64,000 bases of DNA from Nicotiana tabacum (Eukaryota; Streptophyta; Magnoliopsida; Solanales; Solanaceae), in assembly GCF_000715075.1 (NCBI RefSeq), contig NC_134096.1:67833026-67897025 (forward strand). Direction: 5' to 3'. Positions 36,421-48,683 of the stretch are shown here, piece after piece. The notes below the pieces were generated by a model. That model was not told the origin of the DNA. It searched no databases and saw only the letters and a program-made list of their open reading frames with translations. Position numbers and translations under genes: made by a program. How positions within the stretch are numbered: the first letter of the stretch is position 1; every line of letters begins with the position of its first letter.

Positions 36421-37059
36421 GGCAAATTAAAATATTTGGGCACTTATGGTACAAATTATGATATGTTGTGATATTGATACGCATGCGGTGGTATAAGGTC
36501 TGATTATTTAAACGCATGCGGTGAGATAAGGGTGGCTTGATACGCGTGGCTAGTAGGGGGAACTACTAGAAGTCATGCGGTGTGATAAGGATGGCTAAAA
36601 TGCGGGATGCTATTTCAGAAAAAATATTTTCTTTAAAATAAATTGTGAAGGCTCCCGCAGTGAGATAAGAAAATGAGATATTGTGAATTTGTTTATGATT
36701 TGGGACTACGAGGCGGTACCTCGAGAGTGCCCTTGTTGATATTGATTTATGGCTGCAGTTGCCTTGATTATTTGTTGTGATTTTCTTGAAGTTGAAAGGA
36801 AATTCAGTTTTGTTTTCAGGAGATATTATTTGAAATTCTGTTTTGTTTCCACGAGAGATTATTTTCCATTATTTTGCTTAATTAAATGGTGACACACTAC
36901 TTGATTCATTTCCAATGTCATTTTATTTTACTATATTGTTAAACATTTTACCGTGCCATTATTATATTCCAGTAGGGCCTCACCTGACCTCGTCACTACT
37001 CTACCGAGGTTAGGCTTGGCACTTATTGGGTACCGTTGTGGTGTACTCATACTACGCTT

Positions 37060-37079
37060 CTGCACATCTTTTTGTGCAG
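37060..37079 (+). other. LTR hairpin CTGCACA/TGTGCAG
   Basis: Six to seven base pairs around a T-rich loop. It is followed by GATCCAGGTA and preceded by the shared CTCATACTACGCTT block. Confidence 0.7.
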
Positions 37080-37413
37080 ATCCAGGTACATCTTACCAGC
37101 CTAGACGTCAGTGAGTTACCTGCGCACGGAGACTTCGAGGTATATCTGTCAGCGTCCGCAGACTCCGGAGTTCCCTTTTATCATTTTTATGTTGATTCCT
37201 TATTTTTATTTAGACCTTGATATATAAGGACATTGAGAATAAATTCTTAGAAGCTTGTGACTTATTTCTACCGGGTTTTGGGAGTTGAAATTGTTTGAAT
37301 TGTAGTTTATTTATTTCATATATTTATTATTATTCCGCATTGATAGGCTTAACTAGTCTTAAAAATTAGGTGTCATAACTACATCCTACGGAGGAAATTT
37401 GGGGTCGTGACAA

Positions 37414-37426
37414 GTTGATATCAGAG
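37414..37426 (+). other. Tekay primer-binding site (degenerate)
   Basis: Reads TTGATATCAGAGTA around these positions, two to three changes from the initiator-Met-tRNA complement TGGTATCAGAGC. Confidence 0.7.
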
Positions 37427-37613
37427 TACTAGGTTCATAGGTGTTATGAGTCACAAGCAGGTTTATTAGAGTCTTGCGGATCGGTACGGAGACGTCTGTA
37501 CTTATCTTCGAGAGGCTATGGAACTATTAGGAAATATTCACTTCTTTGATTCCTTATCGTGCGCCTTTGTTGATTTCAAAGTTCTAAACAATTGTCTTTC
37601 TATTCTCTCACAG

Positions 37614-40600
37614 ATGGTGAGGACACGCACAACTGGATCTGATGATCAGACACCTTTGCCCCATGTTGGAGCCGCAAGAGGCTGGGGATGGGGCAAAGGC
37701 CGAGTTAGAGGACGAGGAAGACCACGTGGTGTAGCCAGAGCACCTGCACGAGTTGCTGCACCAGAGCCACTAGTAGCTCCAGTTGGAGAGCAGGCACTTG
37801 AGACGCATGTTACTACTCCTGCACTTCAGGACTCTTGCCCAGTTTTTGAGCATGTTTGGCCTTTAGCTCAGGCAGGATTAATTCCACTTGCTCCTGCCAC
37901 ATCTCAGGCTGGGGAAGGAATGCAGACTCCCGCCGCCCGTACTCCAGAGCCACAAGCCCAAGTTGACCATGCCCCAGAGGTTATACCAGTGCAGCCAGTT
38001 GTCCCAGTTAGGACAACAGTTTTAGAGGGGAGCAACTCAGGCTCGAGAGGTATAAGAAGTACCACCCTCCTTCTTTCGGCGGTTTAGCTTTAGAGGATGC
38101 TCATTGTTTTCTGGAGGAATGTCACCGTATCCTTCGTACTATGGGTATTGTGGATTCCAGTGGGGTTTCTTTCACGTCATTCCAGTTTTGAGAAGCAGCC
38201 TACCAATGGTGGCGGGCATATGAGTTGGATAGTCCGGCTGAGGCAGCTTCACTTGGACTCAATTTTCAGATATATTCTTAAGGGAGTATGTTCCTCAGAG
38301 TCTTAGAGATGTATGGCGCGCAGACTTTGAGCAGCTACGCCAGGGTTCTATGACCATGTCAGAATATGTGGTCCGATTCAGTGATTTGGCTAGGCATGCA
38401 CCAGCCTTAGTTGCTAGTGTTCGAGAGCGGGTTCACAGATTTATTGAGGGTCTCCACCCTAGTATCAGATACAGTATGGCCCGAGAGCTAGATATGGATA
38501 TCACATACCAACACGTGGTGTCAATTGCTAGGAGATTGGAAGGTATGCAGACTCAGGAGAGGTTATGTGAGCCATCCTATTCATTCAGCACTTCCAGCTT
38601 CCAGTGGTATTCCGGCTGCTCCCATACCTCAAGTTCCATATTATGCATCGCCAGTGTCTTCTGTACCTCTTGGACGGGGTGCTTTCAGCGGGCAGTCTAG
38701 TCGATCAGGCCCGAGCCAGTCCCAGCAGCCACGTCCTCTGAGGGCTTGTTTTGAGTATGGTGACACTCGTCATATCATGAGGGATTACCCCGGACTTAGG
38801 AGGGGTGCACCTCCACGAATTTCTCAGGCGCCACCTATTCCACAGGGCACTCAAGCCATGATTACTGCACCAGTTGCCACTCCACCTGCACAACCAGCTA
38901 GAGGTGGAGGTCGGGCAGGTAGAGGTCGCCCTAGAGGGGGAGGCCAGGCCAGATATTATGCCCTTCCTGCTAGGACAGATGTCGTTGCATCCGATTCTGT
39001 TATCACATGTATTATTCCGGTCTGTCATAGAGATGCATCAGTCTTATTTGATCCAGGCTCCACTTATTCTTATGTGTCATCTTATTTTTCCCTGTATTTG
39101 GGCGTATCATGTGATTCCTTGAGTTCTTCTATTTATGTATCTACACCCGTGGGTGAATCTATTATTGTGGACCGTGTGTATCGGTCGTGTTTAATTGTTA
39201 TCAGTGGTTTTGAGACCATGGCCAATTTATTATTGCTCAGTATGGTGGATTTCGATATTATTTTAGGCATGGACTGGTTGTCACCCTATCATTCTATTCT
39301 TGATTGTTACGCCAAAATGGTGACGTTGGCTATGCCAGGTTTATAGCGGCTAGAGTGGAGAGGTACCTCGGATCATGTTCCTAGCAGGGTTGTTTCATTT
39401 CTTAAAGCTCAACGAATGGTTGAGAAGGGATGTGATGCGTATCTGGCCTATGTAAGAGATGTTAGTATTGATACTCATACCGTGGAGTTAGTTCCTATAG
39501 TACGGGATTTTCTCGATGTATTTCCAGCAGATCTTCCAGGTATGCCACCCGACAGGGATATTGATTTCGGCATTGATTTGTTACCAGGCACTCAGCCCAT
39601 TTCTATTCTACCATACTATATGGCCCTAGCAGAGTTGAAAAAATTGAAAGAACAGTTACAGGAATTGCTGGATAAGGGCTTTATTCGGCCCAGTGTATCA
39701 CCTTGGGGTGCTCATGTCTTATTTGTAAAGAAGAAAGATGGTTCTATGCGAATGTGTATTGATTACCGCCAGCTGAACAAGGTTACAGTGAAGAACAGGT
39801 ATCTATTGCCACATCTTGATGACCTATTTGATCAGCTTCAGGGTGCTAGAGTGTTTTCTAAGATCGACTTGCGTTCAGACTATCATCAGTTAATGATTCG
39901 GGAGCCAGATATCCCGAAGACTGCTTTCAAGACTCGGTACGGTCATTACGAGTTCCTTGTAATGTCTTTTGGGCTGACCAACGCCCCAGCAACATTTATG
40001 CACTTAATGAATAGTGTATTTCAGCCATATCTTGATTCTTTCATCATTGTGTTTATTGACGACATTCTGGTGTATTCCCGGAGTCGGGAAGATCATGAAC
40101 AACACCTGAGGACTGTGCTTCAGATTTTGAGAGAAAAGAAGTTATATGTAAAATTTTCAAAGTGTGAATTCTGACTTGATTCAATGGGATTTTTGGGTCA
40201 TATAGTTTCGTGCGAGGGAATCAAGGTAGATTCGAAGAAGATTGAATTAGTGCAGAGTTGGTCCAGACCATCCTCAGTTGCGGAAATCTGGAGTTTCCTT
40301 GGTTTGACAGGGTATTATCACCGATTTGTAAAGGGTTTCTCTTCTATTGCTGCATCTATGAGCAAATTCAACTAGAAGGGTGCTCCGTTCAGGTGGACCG
40401 AGGAATGTGAGGAGAGCTTTCAAAACCTCAAGACAGCTTTGACTACATCCCCAGTATTGGTATTACCTACAGGTATAGGGTCTTATACTGTGTATTATGA
40501 CACGTCGCGTATTGGTCTCGGCGCAGTGTTGATGCAAGATGGTAGAGTGATTTCCTACGCGTCCAGACAGTTAAAGGTGCATGAGAAGAATTATCCTTTA

Positions 40601-42499
40601 CATGACCTGGAGTTAGCAGTTATTGTTCATGCCTTAAAAATTCGACGGCATTATTTGTACGGTGTCCATTGTGAGGTCTACACCGATCACCGGAGTCTAC
40701 AGCATCTGTTTAAACAGAAGGATCTTAATTTGAGGCAGCAGAGATGGTTGAAGTTGCTTAAGAATTATGATATCACCATTCTCTATCATCCTGGGAAAGC
40801 CAATATAGTGGCCGATGCCTTGAGTCGTAAGGCGAAAAGTTTGGGCAGCTTAGCATATTTACCGGTAGTAGAGAGGTCTTTAGCCTTGGATGTTCAGGCC
40901 TTAGCCAACCAGTTTGTCAGGTTGGATATTTTTGAGCCGGGCTGAGTTTTGGCTTATGTGGTTTATCAGTCTTCTCTTTATGATCGTATCAGGGAGCGTC
41001 AGTATGATGACCCTCATTTGCTTGTCCTTACAGATAAAGTTCAGCACGGTGATGCCAAGGAAGTCACTATTGGAGATGACGGTGTACTACGGATGCAGGG
41101 CAGCCTATGTGTACCCAATGTAGATGGCTTGCATGAGTTGATTCTCCAGAAGGCTCACAGTTCGCGGTACTCCATTCATTCGGGTGTTGTAAAGATGTAT
41201 CAGGACTTGAGATAGCACTATTGGTGAAGGCGGATAAAGAAAGACATAGTGGAGTATGTATCTCGGTGTCTAAATTGTCAACGGGTGAAATATGAGCATC
41301 AACGACCGGGTGGATTACTTCAGAAGTTAGAGATTCCAGAATGGAAATGGGAGCGGATCACTATGGATTTCGTTGTTGGGCTCCCACGGACTCAGCGGAA
41401 GTTTGATGCAGTTTGGGTGATTGTAGATAGGCTGACCAAATCAACTCATTTCATTCCTGTGATTACTACTTACTCTTCAGAGCAGCTGGCTCAGGTATAT
41501 ATTCACAAGATTATCAGACTTCACGGTGTACCGGTATCTATCATCTCTGACCGGGGTACACAGTTTACCTCACGGTTTTGGAGGGCAGTACAGCGTGAGT
41601 TGGGTACTCGGGTACAGTTGAGTACAGCAGTTCACCCTCAGACGGACAGGCAATCTGAACGCACTATTCAGATATTGGAGGATATGCTTTGTGCGTGTGT
41701 GATAGATTTTGGGGGTGCTTGGGATCAGTTCTTACCACTTGCAGAGTTTGCTTACAACAACATTAACCAGTCAAGCATTCTGATGGCTCCGTATGAGGCC
41801 TTGTATGGTAGGCGGTGCCGGTCTCCAGTGGGTTGGTTCGAATCGGGCGAGGCTAGACTATTGGATACAGACTTGGTTCAGGATGCCTTGGAAAAGGTTA
41901 AGTTGATTCAGGATCGACTTCGTACAGCCTAATCTAGACATAAGAGTTATGCGGATCGGAAGGTTTGTGATGTTGCATTCATGGTTGGTGAGCGGGTATT
42001 ACTCCGAGTTTTGCCTATGAAGGGTGTGATGAGGTTCGGGAAGAAGGGCAATTTGAGCCCTAGGTATATTGGGCCTTTTGAGATTCTTGAGAGAGTTGGA
42101 GAGGTGGCTTACAGACTTGCACTACCACTTAGTCTTTCTGCGGTTCATCCGATATTCCATGTTTCCATGCTTCGGAAATATCACGGCGATCCGTCTCATG
42201 TGTTAGACTTCAGTTTGGTTCAGTTGGACAAGGATCTATCTTATGTTGAGGAACTAGTGGCTATTTTGGATAGGCAGGTTCGAAAGTTGAGGTCAAAGAA
42301 CATTACTTCCGTGACGGTTCAGTGGAGGGGTCATTTGATCGGAGAGGCGACTTGGGAGACCGAGCATGATATGCGCAACTGTTATCCACACTTATTCACC
42401 AGCTCAGGTATTTCTTCTAACTCCGTTCGAGGACGAACGTTTGTTTTAGAGTTGGAGAATGTAATGACCCAAAATGTCATCTTTAAATTTAATAATTAA
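37614..42499 (+). pseudogene. Tekay/Del Gypsy gag-pol polyprotein with chromodomain, multiply disrupted
   Basis: The start is chosen at the ATG at 37614, directly after the leader CACAG. Domains in order: Arg/Gly/Pro-rich N-terminus and gag (37614-38590), with frame changes near 38070, 38200-38340 and 38560; a zinc knuckle (38747-38790) with two of three Cys read as Tyr; retropepsin with LFDPGSTYSYVSS (about 39045); reverse transcriptase (39590-40172) with catalytic FIDDIL; RNase H (40439-40830); integrase (41100-41900) with a conserved Asp in MDFVVG and DRGTQF and Glu in QSERTIQ; and a C-terminal chromodomain (about 42255-42400). In-frame stops lie at 39344, 40172, 40373, 40943, 41213, 41225 and 41930. 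The frame runs a little into the 3' LTR. The copy cannot make a polyprotein. The chromodomain would normally steer integration to heterochromatin. Confidence 0.92.
42424..42439 (+). other. Hairpin next to the 3' LTR (CGTTCG-AGGA-CGAACG)
   Basis: A 6-bp perfect stem with an AGGA loop, 21 bases before the 3' LTR. The same structure precedes the 3' LTR of the non-coding LARD element. Confidence 0.75.
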
Positions 42500-45400
42500 T
42501 CCTGTGTTTTAAGACCTCAAAATGCACTATTTGTCATTACTCGACTTACGTGCGCAATCCGTAAAATTTTTCGGAAAGTTTTTATGCGAAAAAAATGAAT
42601 TAAAATGTGAATTAGAACTTTAAAACTCAACTGAGTTGACACAACATTTTTAGCAAATGGACTCAAATCAGTATTTTAACAGATTTAGTAGGTCCGTATC
42701 GTGATTTGGGACTTGGGCATATGCCCGAAATTAAATTCCGAGGTCCCTAGCTTGAGATATGAAATTTTGAAGGAAAATTAAAAGTTTAAATTCAAATAGT
42801 GACCGGATGTTGAATTATGTGCAAACGACCCCGGAATAGAATTTTGATGATTCCAACAGTTCCATATGGTGATTTTGGACTTAGGAGCGTGATCGGAATT
42901 TTATTTGAAAATCCGTAGTGAAATTAGGCTTGAAATGGCTAAAATAGGAATTTAAGTTTGGAAGTTTGACCGAGGAGTTGACTTTTTGATATCGGGGTCA
43001 GAATCCAATTCTGAAAATTTTAACAGCTCCGTTATGTCATTTATGACTTGTGTACAAAATTTGAGGTCAATCGGACTTGATTTGATAGGTTTCGACATCG
43101 AACGTAGAAGTTGGAAATTCTCAAGACTTATTAGGCTTGAATCTATATGTGATTCATGTTTTATTATTGTTGGATGTGATTTGAAGACTCGACAAAGTTT
43201 GTATGATGATTTAAGACTTATTGGTATTTTCGTACGGGGTCCTGAGTACCCCGAGTGTGATCCGGATCGAAATCGGATCAATTTTTGGACTTAGGCAAAT
43301 TCTGAAATTTGCAGCTTCTGGTGTCATCGCACATGCGGAGGGATTGACCGCAGGTGCGGACTCGCACAAGCGAGTTGTGGCTCGCAGAAGCGGACGAAGG
43401 GCTGCCCAGTTGGAGCCGCAGATGCGGTCCAAAGCTCGCAGAAGCGAAGGTAGCTGGGCTGAGCAATTTACGCAGATGCAGTATTTCACCGCAGATGCGG
43501 GACTACAGGTGCGAGAATTTTGTCCGCAAGTGCGAAATCACTGACCAGATTACAAAAACAGAGGGGTTCCGATATTTTTGTCATTTGGACATTTCAACAC
43601 GGTTTTGGGCGATTTTTCAGAGAGAATTCATGGGAAAACTTGAGGTAAGTCACATGTGATTATTGTTAGTCAATTATATTGGATTATCATTGAATATTTC
43701 GAATAAATTACATATTTTTGAGGTGAAATTAGAGAATTTGGGCCTAGGGATTTCAAAATGAAAATTTGAGATTTGGAGGTCAAGTTGATATCGGATTTTT
43801 GTAAAAATAGTATGGTTGGACTCGTAGTTGAATGTGCGTTCATATTTCGTAACTTTCGCCGGATTCTGAGACATGGTCCCCACGGGCCATTTTTGAGTTA
43901 ATTTTGAATTTTATTGAAAAATATAGTATTTTCTTATATAATTGATTCTATAATTTTTGTTGACTGTATCGAATTAATTATGACTATATACGAGTTGATC
44001 AGAATCGAAAAATCGAGGAAAAAGCATACTACTTGGTTAAATTGGAGCAAGTCGAGGTAAGTGACTTGTCTAACCTTGTGTGGGGGAAATTTCTTCTAGA
44101 ATTGATATTAATGTGATTATTGAAATGTGTTGAAAGTCGTGTACATAATATGACGAGTGTGTACATGGGCTAAATGTGAAAGATTGTATTTTTAAAGTGT
44201 GTAGATCATTGTTGCGCATTTATTAAATTATTTTATCTTGTTATATTTTTCATCATTGATATGAGATATATACCTTAATGTTTTTTGATATTTTCCTGCT
44301 AATTGTTTTACCTGTTTAGTTGAAACTTGTTTTCTTTTATTCTGTGCATTATTTGAAATTGATTTTCTTTAAATTAAATATTATTAATATGAAGTATTTG
44401 ACATTTTTAAATTTGGTATTGGAGCAACGTATTAAAGATTTTGAAATATTATTTTGCTAAATTATTTATTTTTGAATATTTTTGTAAGATTTTTGTACTT
44501 ATTGTGATGGAGCCATGAGCTCTTTATTATGAAAAAATATTATTGATGATTTATGTTGGCATGAGCCGTGGGCTCTTTATTGTGGAAAAATATTATTGAT
44601 GATTTATGTTGGCATGAGCCGTGAGCTCTTTATTGTGGAAAAATATTGTTGTTGATTTACTTTGGCAATTTGAAATATTTGGGCACTTGTGGTGCAAATT
44701 GTGATATATTGTGATATTGATACGCATGCGGTGGTATAAGGTCTGGGTATTGAAATGCATGCGGTGAGATAAGGGTGGCTTGATACGCGTGTCTAGTAGG
44801 GGGAACTACTAGAAGTCATACAATTTGATAAGGATGGCTAAAATGCGGGATGCTATTTCGGGAAAAATATTTTCTTTAAAATAAATTATGAAGGTTCCCG
44901 CAGTGAGATAAGGAAATGAGATATTGTGAATTTATTTATGATTTGGGACTACGAGGCGGTACCTCGAGAGTACCCTCTTTGATATTGATTTATGGCCGCA
45001 GTTGCCTTGATTATTTGTTGTGATTTTCTTGAAGTTGAAAGAAAATTCAATTTTGTTTCCATGAGATATTATTTGCCATTATTTTGCTTAATTAAATGGT
45101 GACACACTACTTGATTCATTTCCAATGTCATTTTTTTTTTACTATATTGTTAAATATTTTACCATGCCATTATTATATTCCAGTAGGGCCTCACCTGACT
45201 TCGTCACTACTCTACCGAGGTTAGGCTTGGCACTTACTGGGTACCGATGTGGTGTACTCATACTACGCTTCTGCACATCTTTTTTGTGCAGATCCAGGTA
45301 CATTTTACCAGCCTAGACGTCAGTGAGTTACCTGCGCATGGAGACTTCGAGGTATATCTGTCAGCGTCCGCATACTCCGGAGTCCATTTCTATCATTTTT

Positions 45401-45624
45401 ATGTTGCTTCCTTAATTTTCTTTAGACCTTGATATATAGAGACATTGAGAATAAATTCTTAGTAACTTGTGACTTATTTCTACCGGGTTTTGGGAGTTGA
45501 AATTGTTTGAATTGTAGTTTATTTATTTCATATATTTATTATTATTCCGCATTGATAGGTTTACCAAGTCTTAAAAACTAGATGCCATCACGACATCCTA
45601 CGGAGGAAATTTGGGGTCGTGACA
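42460..45624 (+). mobile_element. Tekay/Del Gypsy 3' LTR (3.17 kb)
   Basis: TGTAATGACCC at 42460 to TCGTGACA at 45624. It keeps the full segment after the class A array (43500-43640), including GAGGTAAGT at 43642-43650, which the 5' LTR has lost. Other landmarks: GAGGTAAGT at 44054-44062, the GATAAGG block (44715-44850) and the CTGCACA hairpin (45271-45291). The purine-rich GTTGGAGAA just before it is the polypurine tract. Confidence 0.9.
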
Positions 45625-48275
45625 ATTATGGAGAAAGAAAACATAATCTACGGCCACCAAATCTCCATATATACTAGTTAGAATAGATATGATAATAAAA
45701 TATAAAAAAATATAATAAAAATATAAGTAGGAAAAAAGACTCCTAGTACCATATGATACCAATATGGTATACATGTATACTAACAAAGTATATGATTGCT
45801 CTAGAATATCTCTACAATTATCTGCGACTATAGTACTTTACCAAAACATTAAAGGATGCAATAAAAGTATGAGAAAATTACATGCTCGCATTGCAAGCTA
45901 AATATTCGCAAAGCAACTTACTCATTCCGTATACTAACATGGTATATAGTTGTATGGGTCATCCTAATAATTGTCTATAACTATAAAAACTATTACATAA
46001 TATACATAATCTATGTCCATCGGCACAAACAAAATTCAGCACTACAAATCATGTTCATATAAATAATTTCAGAATAGAATTCACTTAAAAATGCAGCTAA
46101 AACAACCAAAAAAATGTTCAAACTACCATATGATACCAATATGGCATATAACTATACCAACATGGTATACAGTTTCACTGGTTAATTTCCTGCAACTATA
46201 TGACTATACTACTATTACATAACACACATGCATAAAGAGAAAAAAAAAATAGTGTACCACATATTAATATAATGGAGTAAAGTATTTCAAGATATTGTAC
46301 TATGTTACTATTATTAAAAGAAAATCAAATAGTGTACCAATTAAATGCAGCTAATACAACTAAAAAATGATTTTAACTAACATATGATACCAATATTGTA
46401 TATAGCTATACTAATAAGGTATATAGTTGTACGGAGTCGTTCCAACAACTGCATATAAATATAAAAACTATTACATAATACATAAAATCTATGTCCATAG
46501 GTATAAGAAAATCCAACACAGCAAAACATGATCATATAAATCATTTCAGAATATAATTCACTTCAAAATGCAGCTAAAACAACCAAAAAATATTCCAACT
46601 ACCATATGATACCAATATGACATATAATTATACCAATATGGTATACAATTCTACTAATTAATTCCAGGCAGCATATGACTATACTACTATTACATAATAC
46701 ACATGCATAAAGAGAGAAAAAAAATCAAAAAATAGTGTACCCATATTAATATAATAATGTATTTTAAGATATTGTACTATAATACTATTATATAAACAAA
46801 CGCATAAAGAAAAAATCAAAATGATTACATAATATATATATATGCATAAAAGAAAATTAAAAAAAATCAAGAAATTGTACTATTATACTATTACTAAAGA
46901 AAAATCAAATAGTGTACCAATTAAATGTAGTTAATACAATCAAAAAATATTCCAACTTACATATGATACCAGTATAGTATATAGCTATACCAACAGGGTA
47001 TACAATTGTACGCAAATAGTTTAATTTATTAAACTGAAATAATATCAGTTGTCAATAAAAATTTCAAAAAACTCTAAAAGGACCTAATTGTAAGAGTATA
47101 CCGTTACATTATATAATATACTATAATAGTATATCATTGGAATGAGTTGTATACCAAAATGGTATATAGTAAATTATTTTGGTATACCGTACAAATTCTT
47201 CTTCGCCAGTTCAACACAATAAATTATATACTATTAAATTAACCAAAATGGTATATAATATGTTATTTTTGTATATAGAGAATTAATTCATTCCTTCAAA
47301 AAAATTAGTAGTATACTATTGTAGTTAATTATATACTCTTGAATTAATTATTGTATACCAATACATTATACAATATACCATTTTGGTATACAGTACAAAT
47401 CTGTCTTCTTTGCTAGTTCAGCCCAAAATTTAAAAATCTACTCTAAGATACAACTAGCAAGTGAAAATGTTTTATATTTGAAAATGTAGACAACAATAGG
47501 ATAAAAATTAGGACATCTTTTTGAAATTATGGTATGCACAATTGGGAGTATGGGTGTACATGGACCGGGTTGGTTTGATTTTAGTAAAAAACGAACCAAA
47601 CAGTTTATATCGGTTTGGATTGGTCCGTTTTTGTCAGATTCTTTGGGTTTTTTTTGTTATATGAATAATATGTCAATCTTACTTTGTTAAAATATTTAGC
47701 ATATCATTTTGATATACATTACAAATTCTTCTTCACCAATTCAACGCAATAAATTATACACTATTGAATTTAATATTATATACCAAAATAGTATATAGTA
47801 TGTTATTTTAGTATATAATACAAATTAGTTTTCTTCGCTAGTTCAACTCAATTTCAACCTAAATTTTAAAAATCTACTCCAAATTTCCACCAAATTAACT
47901 CAAATTGTAGCTACAACCTTATATCAAATATTTCAAACTAAATATTTTGAAGAAATTTTTTTAAAAACATTAGAACTCCTTTGAAAAGTTGAAAAAGAAC
48001 TCAATAATTTTTTTTAAAAAAATAAGCAAAAAGGACCAAATTGTAATAGTACACCGTTACATTATATAGTATACCGTTGGAATGAACTATATACCACAAT
48101 GGTATATAGTATATCATTTTGGTATACACTACAAATTCTTCTTCGCCAGTTCAACCCAACTTTAACCCAATTTAAAATTTTACTGCAAAATTTCCACCAA
48201 AATTCACTTATTGTTTAGCTATAACCTTCAATTAATATTTCAAACAAATCCAGGCAAAATTAGATCAAAATAACT
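45625..48275. repeat. AT-rich region dense in TATACC/GGTATA palindromes
   Basis: Roughly twenty copies of short near-palindromes such as ATACCAATATGGTATA or ATACCAAAATGGTATA. Larger duplicated blocks are present too: AATGCAGCTAAAACAACC at about 46090 and 46566, and ATGCAGCTAATACAA-like at about 46345 and 46925. A patch near 47545-47660 (TGTACATGGACCGGGTTGG) resembles a dispersed repeat. There is no gene. It may be a degraded DNA transposon or satellite-like DNA. Confidence 0.6.
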
Positions 48276-48683
48276 ACAACAACAACAACGTCCCAGTGAA
48301 ATCCCACTAGTGGGATTTGGGGAGGGTAGTGTGTACGCAAACCTTACCCCTACCCCGAGGAAGTAGAGAGAATGTTTCTGAAATACCCTCGGCTCAAGAA
48401 GACGAAAAGAGACAATATCAGTATCACCAATAGAAGCCATAGAAAAATTAACATCATGAAAATGAGAAAGTAGATGCAAAGCAAACACGATAGACAGTAC
48501 ATAGACCCGACACTATAGTAAACAAAGGAGTAGTACGACACAACATTGCCACTAGATGACATCGACAAAAATCCTACAAGACTAGCCTCACAAAGGTACG
48601 AAAGTAAGGGAGACTCAACTACCTCCTAACCTACAACCCTAATACCCGACCTCCACAATTTCCTATCAAGAGCCATGTCCTCG
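48276..48683 (-). mobile_element. RTE-type LINE, 3' end (C-terminus, 3' UTR, GTT tail)
   Basis: On the minus strand, 48683 to 48629 encodes the ORF2 C-terminus (DMALDRKLWRSGIRVVG), with a stop at 48626-48628. A 3' UTR follows with GAGCCGAGGGT and GGGGTAGGGGTAAGG, ending in a (GTT)n tail at 48276-48290, as RTE LINEs do. The upstream half lies at 58763-59370, displaced by the LARD insertion; the reading frame rejoins exactly after removing the insert and one CCTCG. Confidence 0.9.
48679..48683. other. Target-site duplication CCTCG, left copy
   Basis: Identical 5-mers at 48679-48683 and 58763-58767 flank TG...CA LTR ends. Confidence 0.95.

Larger units (their letters stand above)
34259..37411 (+). 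mobile_element. Tekay/Del Gypsy 5' LTR (3.15 kb)
   Basis: TGTGATGACCC at 34259 to GGGGTCGTGACA at 37411, collinear with the 3' LTR 42460-45624. It contains a class A CpG array (35130-35390), donor-like GAGGTAAGT at 35811, a 53-bp triplication (36262-36420), the GATAAGG block (36475-36605) and the CTGCACA hairpin (37060-37079). Relative to the 3' LTR it carries extra array units but has lost about 120 bp just after the array. Flanks GTTAT (left) and ATTAT (right of 45624) are a one-mismatch TSD. Confidence 0.9.
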
